DNA of 64,000 nt from Eutrigla gurnardus (taxonomy: Eukaryota > Chordata > Actinopteri > Perciformes > Triglidae), in the NCBI GenBank assembly GCA_963514095.1, contig OY741275.1, positions 14,253,569 through 14,317,568 on the forward strand. The letters are read 5' to 3'. Below the pieces are notes generated by a model. The model searched no databases, was not told where the DNA came from, and worked only from the letters and a program-made list of their open reading frames with translations. Every line of letters starts with the position of its first letter. Positions within the stretch are counted from its first letter, which is position 1. This document shows, piece by piece, positions 56,751 through 64,000 of this stretch. The position numbers and the translations under genes are program-made.

Positions 56751-57576
56751 CCTGTAATACGTTGCAGTTCCTTCCTGTCCTGTAGCACAAATGCCTCCTC
56801 AATCCTCCACCTCCACCTACTCCTCCTCATCTTTCTCCGTCATGGAGATATGTTGAAATGCACCCACCACCCACTTTAGACTTGGCAGGAAACAAAGTCT
56901 TGGCTTGTGTGGAGAAGAGAGATCAATGTACACACACACACACACACACACACACGCACTGTCACAGATACACACACATCTGAAGAGAATTTGGAAACAT
57001 GGCAGCGATCGAGGTCTTCCTCTTCAACGACCTGCGGTTCTTTCTCACAGCTCTCAACTTCAATTCATCACCGACGGTGTTTATGGGACTTTGTGAAATC
57101 ATTCTTCCCCCCTCTTTTACATTGCCCATAGGACTGAATGAACTTTCTGAGGTACTTTAGTTCCTCCTAAAGCATTTTGTTTCTGCTCTCTGAAATGTGT
57201 TTAATGTTAACTAGACTTTTCAGCAGTTTGAAATTCTTGGACAAACACACCAAGCATATAAAACAGCTGTATAGGAGCGAGAACATGGCCATCACTGGAA
57301 TACTATTGCAATAAACTCACTGTCTGACTCATAAGGAATTGTCTCTACAGGAATATTGTTGTGGCTTTGTAGTTATGTTTGTTTCTTTATCCGCTGAGGA
57401 CGAATGCAATATTTTTCTGAAATGTGTGTCTATGCATATGACTTTTTGGGGGTCAGATAAGAACATTTCAGGTTATTTCGGGACACACTCTGATCCACGG
57501 TGTCCATGGCTGCAGTACAACTGTGATCAGCTTTCCACTCTGACGTCTGTGTCCAAACATCCACTCCTGGCTGTGT

Positions 57577-57630
<54 letters not shown>

Positions 57631-60546
57631 TGTTGATGTATAAATGCTATGTGTGCATATTTGAATTGGCATATGCATGCATGGTGTTTGGTGGTGTTTG
57701 TGTACTTCGATATGAATGTGCTATGTGTTGTTTTTGTGTGTGTGTGTGTGTGTGGGTGGGTAAGGGGTGGGTCATGGTAGTATGTTTGAAGGAAAGGGAG
57801 TGTTCAGGGAATGTTCGAAGAAAAAGCCTATGGCAGTGGTGTAGTGGATTTTTTTGTCTCGGGGTCTGGTGTGTGTATGTGTGTGTACAAGAAGGATCTG
57901 GCAATTTTCTCCCTCAGGACAGGAATTATGTAAGCAGAGCAAAGCGAGGTCAAATACCACCCTCCGTCCGGCCGTGTTCTGTTTAGACTGGGAACAATGG
58001 AAACACTGGCAATCAAACTCATCTACTCAGACAGAGGCCGCGACTAAACCGCCTGACATTTTCACAGGTACTTGATACGACACAGCCACTAAATCCCTGA
58101 CCCATAACCTTTTTATTCTTGCTATTCAGTGTCACTTTAAGAAACAGAGAGAGAGAGAGAGGGAGCGAGAAATAGAAAGATGGAAAGTGAGAGAGGGGAC
58201 GATGAGACATATCAACAGAGACGCGTTGCCATGGCAACACACACAGACCAGTCTGGAGCTCAAATGTACATCACTATTGCATAAATCTACTTTCTTTATG
58301 AGAAAAAAAAAAAAGAGGTACAGTAGGGGATTGATTTTAATGCCAAATATTTGTGTTTACGCCTGTAAGAGTGAAGGTTTTCTGACATCCTGCTTGCTGG
58401 ATAATGCAAATTACAATTAAAATGTAAAAATCAGTCACTGGTACAAAATGTGCTATAAAGGCTGGTAGAGTCTGCTGGCGTCCTCGGAGATGGCCTTGTT
58501 CGTTTACAGTTATTGCACTTAAATATCACTCCTAATGTGGTAATTCATATTGCTGCATTGCCTTTAAACTGTAATTGTGAACATTTGAACCATGAGAATC
58601 ATATCAGAAGTAATACACAGTGTAACACAGAAGAGGAAGCCAAACACCTTACATTTGGCTGGACCGTGGGAATGTTTCTCTTGATAAATCCCTCATGCTG
58701 TGTGAGCAACTAGTTTGTGCTGTTTTTTTTTCTATGCAGTCCAACAATATACTAACAATTTCAGTGCCTTTCGTGTTCAGACACAGCTTGCCACCTCCAT
58801 CCTCAGGGAGCCTGTAAGTGCGTATGCGAGAGTATGTGAGCTTCTCAATGGGAAACTCTGTAAAGGAGCCCAGTGTGAGGAGAACATGTGTTTTGTTTAC
58901 TGTCAGTGAGGGTGCTTATTACATCCACCTGCTAATAAAATGTTATCGCGGACGACGCCATGTGTAGACGTAACATGTACAAGTACAATACACAACTACT
59001 GCCAGTGGTGGCAAATGGAAGCAGTTATATAAACATGTATCACGCTGCTGGTGAGTCAGTTTTCATCAACCTGGACCTCGACTTGTCTTTGCTGCAGTAT
59101 GGTCCAATATGGACTCACAACATAGGACTGAACTCTTTCAGCTGATTTAATCTGATAGTGTTGATTTAAAGGGGGACATTTTTGAGTCATGGTCAGCTTT
59201 GAGCAGCCCTGATTAAAAGCATAGAAAATATCAGTTCATTCATGTACTGTATACCGGCCACTCTGTTGTTTGGTGTTATGTGAAAGTGTGCGTGTGTGCG
59301 TGTGTGTGTGTCTTTCCAGGGAGACAGATAGAGATGTCACAGTTATTATTCTGCTGTAATTCCCAACTGGAAACAATCCCACACACTCTTCTCCTTTCCA
59401 CCATCTATCATTCTACTTTTCACGATTTCTTCAATTGTCTCACAGCCTGACAACAAGGCAACTAATATTGTAATTCACAATATTGCAGAAATAGTGACCA
59501 ATGATACACCTGGACATCTGTGTAAGTAGGGAAGAAAGCAGCACTATGAATAAGAATGCTCATATTTACTGCATGTTGAAACAGTAACTCCCCCAAACAA
59601 GAAAAGCACCACATGAAAGATATAATAAAAATCAATATTTAAAAAATGGAAGGATGAGCAATTTAATTTTTCATTTATATGTACATTTGTTTCAATCTAT
59701 ATTCACATATGCAGTACCACTTATTGTTAAAAATTGTCAAGATGAAGCCAGATTTGGAAAACAATGGCCATTGTTTGGCTAACTTTATCCCAAATGTATA
59801 GGGAATGCAGTCACGTTCATGCTTTCAATTTTGCATGTTTTGATGAACAGTGTGTTGCTATGGCAATGCCTTTTGTCTACTATGTGTAATAGAGCTGAAT
59901 GATAACTCATCCTTATGGACTTGAAATAGAGATGTATGCATGTATCAGACTTGCTCAGCACTGAGTTAACTATTGTGAGTAGCATAAAGGGACAACAACT
60001 ATAACATTTCAGAATGCTAAATAAATGAACCCCGTACCTTGAAAATCAATACATGCTAATAGTGGGTACATTTTACCTGTTAGCGGTATTATGTATACAG
60101 CGACCGCTGGTGTTTCTAGTGTTAAAGTGTTACTTCAGTATTTTCAACCCCTTAATTTCTCATGTTTTTTTTTAACAATTTATCAGTCCGGTATTGAGGG
60201 ATTGAGGAATAACGCTGTAAGTGGCAACCGCAAAATGAGCTGCAAGGACAACTGTGCAGCATTTTGTTTTTACTGAAAGTGCTTGTTTTTGCCAGTGACA
60301 GGCTCAGACTATTATTGTGGGTATCCAACATTGTTATGGAAAGGACCGTACAGAGAAATAAAATATTTTTCCTTACCCATCACTTGAACCAGTCTGTTTG
60401 GTATGTTCAAGGAGAACTCTCAAGATGAAATATACAGGGGCCCGCTCTTTAGAGCATTTGTTCCTCTGTGGGCACAGTGCCACAGCGCCCACCAGTCTCC
60501 TGAGCTTTGGGGCCTTGCAGCAGCTGGTTCACCGTCCTCTGCCTGT

Positions 60547-60551
<5 letters not shown>

Positions 60552-60582
<31 letters not shown>
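60552..60582. repeat. (TC)n microsatellite
   Basis: A short TC tract following TGTC units. The nearby segment ctttattgatccccagaggggaaat (60693-60718) resembles the end of a known fish repeat. Confidence 0.8.
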
Positions 60583-62783
60583 CCCATCCACTTTTGAATT
60601 TGTAATTTGCCTTTATCTATATACTTTGGCTCAAATGAATATGGGCAAACATCTTCATCATCAGTTTTTCAGATTTAAAAAGATCAGATAGTCTTTATTG
60701 ATCCCCAGAGGGGAAATCCGGGTGTTCCTGCTGAAAGTTCCTCCCAAGCCACAGAAGACATTACTCAACAATTCTCACAGGCTGACTGGTAAACTGAACT
60801 TGAAATGTTCAGTATCTAGTGGAGTGCTCCTTTAACCGAACATGCAAACTAGCTTATTATTTTAAAGCTTGGCAAATCACGAAATCTATAATGCATACAC
60901 CTAATTAATCAAACACCTAACAATAGAAGATGGTGTGTCGATAATGTATCATCTTATTTAACTGGCACAAAAAAGTGAGTATTCTCTCAGAAGCCATCGG
61001 TCACTCGCTCTGCCACTGTCCATCACTGTCATCCCTCTTTCATGTGTCCCCTTTCTCTACTCTCTCCCTTCCATTATTCCCATCCATGTCTTTGACTGAT
61101 GCTTGTCCTCTTGGAGAGAGACTTCTACGGGATGACTGCAGCCACTTCTCCGCTCAGCTCTCCATTCATTCTCTCCATCAGTCTTTAGAAAGCTGGCCGA
61201 GGTCCAATCTCATCTCTAGCTTTCTTTGCCCAGTCCTGCTAGCTCTATGAAAACACCATTGGTCGTCATGCTGTTGTCTGGCACAAGCTGCATATCGCTG
61301 CTATCGGGAAAACCTCATAGTACGCCCACTATCAGTCTTTAGTTGAAACTTGAGCATTATCTGTTTTTTAAGGTTGTGCGACGGGGTTTGAAAGGTCATT
61401 TGCTAAATATCTACTGCTGCATCGTCCTTTAATGTAGCTTTTAGAGAAATCAGGAGAGCTTTGTTGCTAATGCAAGTAGAACACAGGTTATTCCCATGAT
61501 GTTATTAGAATGGAAGTTATTGGTGTCTTTCCCTCATATGAAACTGTGTCGAAGCAGAGGCTATGTGTGTCTGATAAGAGGAGTCATAGTGAAATCACTA
61601 TACAGGCAGAGAAAACAGCTAGATATAGGATCTAATATGGTGTGTATATCTGACTTGGTTGGACGTATGTTTTTCATCTTGCATTCAGCATTTTCATACA
61701 CCTGGAATAATAAGCCTCAGAGCCACAGTGGAAGAAGGGATATTGGGTTGTATGCTTTCCTAATGAATGTACTAAATCTTTATCTTTTTGATAAAACAAC
61801 TTGCAATGCATAGGAAGTATTTGCAATTGTATTTGACACAGCTTTCTTTTAGAAAGGGCCACACTATTGTGTGCTGGGTTGGACTGGTTCCCAATCAAGT
61901 TAGTGTCAATATTGACATCTGTTAAAGATTTGTTTAATTGCCGTATCATTATGACACACGCAGCGCTGCAAACGAGAACAACTCTCCCTTCCAGACAGAA
62001 CAAATCCAACTTTCAATTCTTTAGGTGTCTGAGGAAAACATTTCTGCTCATAAGAAATGATAAATAGAAAGTTAGGCAACTAAGAAACTAAAAAAAGTGA
62101 TATATTCGACACTGTAAAACTGTCACCTATAAAGACATGACTGCCACAAAACGTAGTGCCTTCAGAATAGCATTTTTTTCCAAACATAAACTGAATTTGT
62201 CACAGACCAACATGAGAATCAGTCATGGTCTAGTTCCACCAACATGTCATCGTGTCCCAGAACTGTTTGTCTCAGGCAATCAAGACTAAAAGTAGGCTAA
62301 AATGGAGTGCAGCGTTGAACAGAAATTTTATGTGGATCATCATAGTCCTTTTTTTTTTTCCAGTCTTCAAAGAGGTTGGCGATGGTTGCGATGGCAGCAT
62401 TAATCAACTGGGTGGAAATGTGTTGGAGAGCCACAGGAGATACTGGCACAGTAGTAAAACTGGGACAGTGTCAGACCCTGCAGCCATGGCTTTCCCTTTT
62501 CCTCTCTGAAAACACATTCTTTCATACATTAACCCCATTTCTCTCTTCATCAACACACTCCGCCTTCCGTCCTCTTTCTCTTTTTGCCCCAGTCTTTCCA
62601 GTATCCCAGCTCTGTTCAGTTCCATTGTGCTTCTTGGTAGTGACACTCTATTTAAAATGATCATAATTACAGATATTAACAAATCCCTTAGAGTAAATAA
62701 AGAATCCATGCATTACAGTGCCATAATAGTGAGAAAACCTAAATTGAAAGAGTTTTTTAACAGCTGAAAGAATATTACAAAAT

Positions 62784-62797
62784 AAAAATCCAATACA
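62784..62797 (+). repeat. SINE target-site duplication, left copy
   Basis: AAAAATCCAATACA, identical to 63178-63191. Lack of differences suggests a fairly recent insertion. Confidence 0.9.
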
Positions 62798-63177
62798 GGC
62801 TGCACGGTGGTGTAGTGGTTAGCACTCTCGCCTCACAGCAAGAGGGTCCTGGGTTCGATTCCCGGGTCGGCCCGGATTCCTTCTGTGTGGAGTTTGCATG
62901 TTCTCCCCGTGTAAGCGTGGGTTCTCTCCGGGTTCTCCGGCTTCCTCCCACAGTCCAAAGACATGCAAGATGGGGATAGGTTCATTGGTGACTCTAAATT
63001 GCCCGTAGGTGTGAATGTGAGCGTGAATGGTTGTCTGTCTCTACATGTCGGCCCTGTGATAGACTGGCGTCCTGTCCAGAGTGTACCCTGCCTTCGCCCA
63101 ATGACAGCTGGGATTGGCTCCAGCCCCCCCGCGACCCTAAATACAGGATAAGCGGTAGAAAATGGATGGATGGATGG
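62798..63177 (+). mobile_element. tRNA-derived SINE with (GGAT)n tail
   Basis: The 5' part is a tRNA-like RNA polymerase III promoter: A box tgtagtggttagca (62811-62824) and B box ggttcgattcc (62852-62862). The body follows, with ctgtgtggagtttgcatgtt, ctcccacagtccaaagacatg, taaattgcccgtaggtgtga and ggataagcggtagaaaatgg, ending in four GGAT units. It is flanked by a perfect 14-bp direct repeat AAAAATCCAATACA at 62784-62797 and 63178-63191, the target-site duplication. The tail resembles LINE-L2-type 3' ends, which would provide the retrotransposition machinery. Confidence 0.9.
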
Positions 63178-63191
63178 AAAAATCCAATACA
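63178..63191 (+). repeat. SINE target-site duplication, right copy
   Basis: AAAAATCCAATACA, directly after the GGAT tail of the SINE. Confidence 0.9.
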
Positions 63192-64000
63192 AAAAAAATG
63201 TGTGCTACAGTTGATACACAGTGGACTGTTACTGAAAAACATTTGAACATTAAGCCACCTGGGAATCAATGCAATAGAGATATACCTGTAGACATGCAAA
63301 CAATAATTCTTTAATCAAAATCCATTATCATTTTAGGAGCAACTTATTATTAAAAGTTTACACAACCATGAATATAAAGAGAATGTTGTTTTGTTCCTAT
63401 TTCTGCAATACTGACACAATAATGCACATATATAAATCACCATGTGAGCACATAAGCTTTTATGTTGATTTGATTTACTGTACCACAGGGCTGTTGCAGA
63501 TGTGGTTATTGTATAGACTCCAAATAAAACGATCATTACTCATGGACTTACAGTAAATCTAGAACTGTGAACAAAAAGAGAAATCCGTTATCCTTGGCAG
63601 CATATTTGCACTACTCTATATTTCACCTTGCAACAGTGCACTTCTCGGATAAGTTTCCTTTCAGGAGAAGCTGCACTCTCCATTACCAAACTGTCAGTGC
63701 GTCGTGGTGGGAGAACACTGCCACTGCTTTTACAGGGAAGGAGAAAAGCCGATGTGGTTGTTTCCACGATTACCTCACGCCAACACACACACTGAGAACG
63801 TGTGATAATGCCTCCCTGTTTATTCTCCCCCTGCACACCTGCAGCAAAGATGATAGCAAACGTACTCCAGCATCACCACACTACCCCTCAGATGTCATAG
63901 CCTCTTATCAAAATGACTTCTCAAAGGAGTCAATTCACATTCTGTTTCGCATTACCATACTCTAACACGACTTTAAAAAAAAATAAACCCGTGGCTTTAG
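63192..64000 (+). other. SH3RF3 intron, right end of window
   Basis: Unique AT-rich sequence. An open frame of 132 codons at 63567-63965 has no splice context or recognisable domain and is taken as chance. Confidence 0.55.

Noticed and set aside
57339..57986. A 215-codon open frame on the plus strand
   Set aside because: It runs through GT repeats that encode Cys-Val runs. Repeat tracts have no stops in these frames, so length is not evidence.
62811..62880. A tRNA-like gene
   Set aside because: The A and B boxes belong to the SINE. The element continues for 300 bases with a GGAT tail and target duplication, so it is not a functional tRNA gene.
63567..63965. A 132-codon open frame near the right edge
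   Set aside because: It lies inside the SH3RF3 intron with no homology I recognise and no splice sites that fit either neighbour.

Overview
This window is a piece of a teleost fish chromosome. The evidence is multi-exon vertebrate genes with GT-AG introns, a very high load of long CA/GT microsatellites, a tRNA-derived SINE, and several repeat types that I recognise as common in percomorph fish. It carries the gene order CCDC138 (+), EDAR (-), SH3RF3 (+). This matches the order and orientations I know from human chromosome 2q, so it is a conserved syntenic block.

Region by region. Positions 231-8601 hold the last nine coding exons of CCDC138, whose 5' part lies off the left edge, with a candidate poly(A) signal at 8840. 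Positions 8.9-13.5 kb are intergenic and hold no gene I can support. Positions 13.5-15.9 kb are the probable long 3'UTR of EDAR. The complete EDAR coding sequence runs on the minus strand from 32634 down to 15916 in 11 coding exons whose splice phases all agree, giving 512 residues: signal peptide, cysteine-rich ectodomain, one membrane segment, an enlarged cytoplasmic linker and a death domain. A probable untranslated first exon of EDAR ends at 42053 (minus strand). Positions 42.3-47.5 kb are intergenic, and a GGAT/GATA array lies close to the EDAR start. Positions 47.6-48.5 kb are the CpG-rich start of SH3RF3. Its first coding exon (RING finger) ends at 48539, and the rest of the window is the beginning of a very large SH3RF3 intron containing a young-looking SINE flanked by a perfect 14-bp target-site duplication.

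The genes are neighbours by ancestry and not parts of one pathway. CCDC138 is a coiled-coil protein linked to the centrosome. EDAR is the ectodysplasin receptor that, through EDARADD and NF-kB, patterns scales, teeth, fins and other skin appendages. SH3RF3 is a RING/SH3 scaffold E3 ligase related to POSH.

The most interesting signal is in how EDAR is spliced. Long CA tracts lie within a few to about forty bases of the 5' splice site in three introns. One of these, the 174-base intron at 21592-21765, is almost entirely a (CA)n tract at its 5' end and a (UG)n tract against its 3' splice site, so the two ends of the intron can pair with each other. Other points are the expanded EDAR linker with a duplicated LCLxxLG motif, and an SH3RF3 leader with seven tandem ATG codons in a tiny upstream reading frame.
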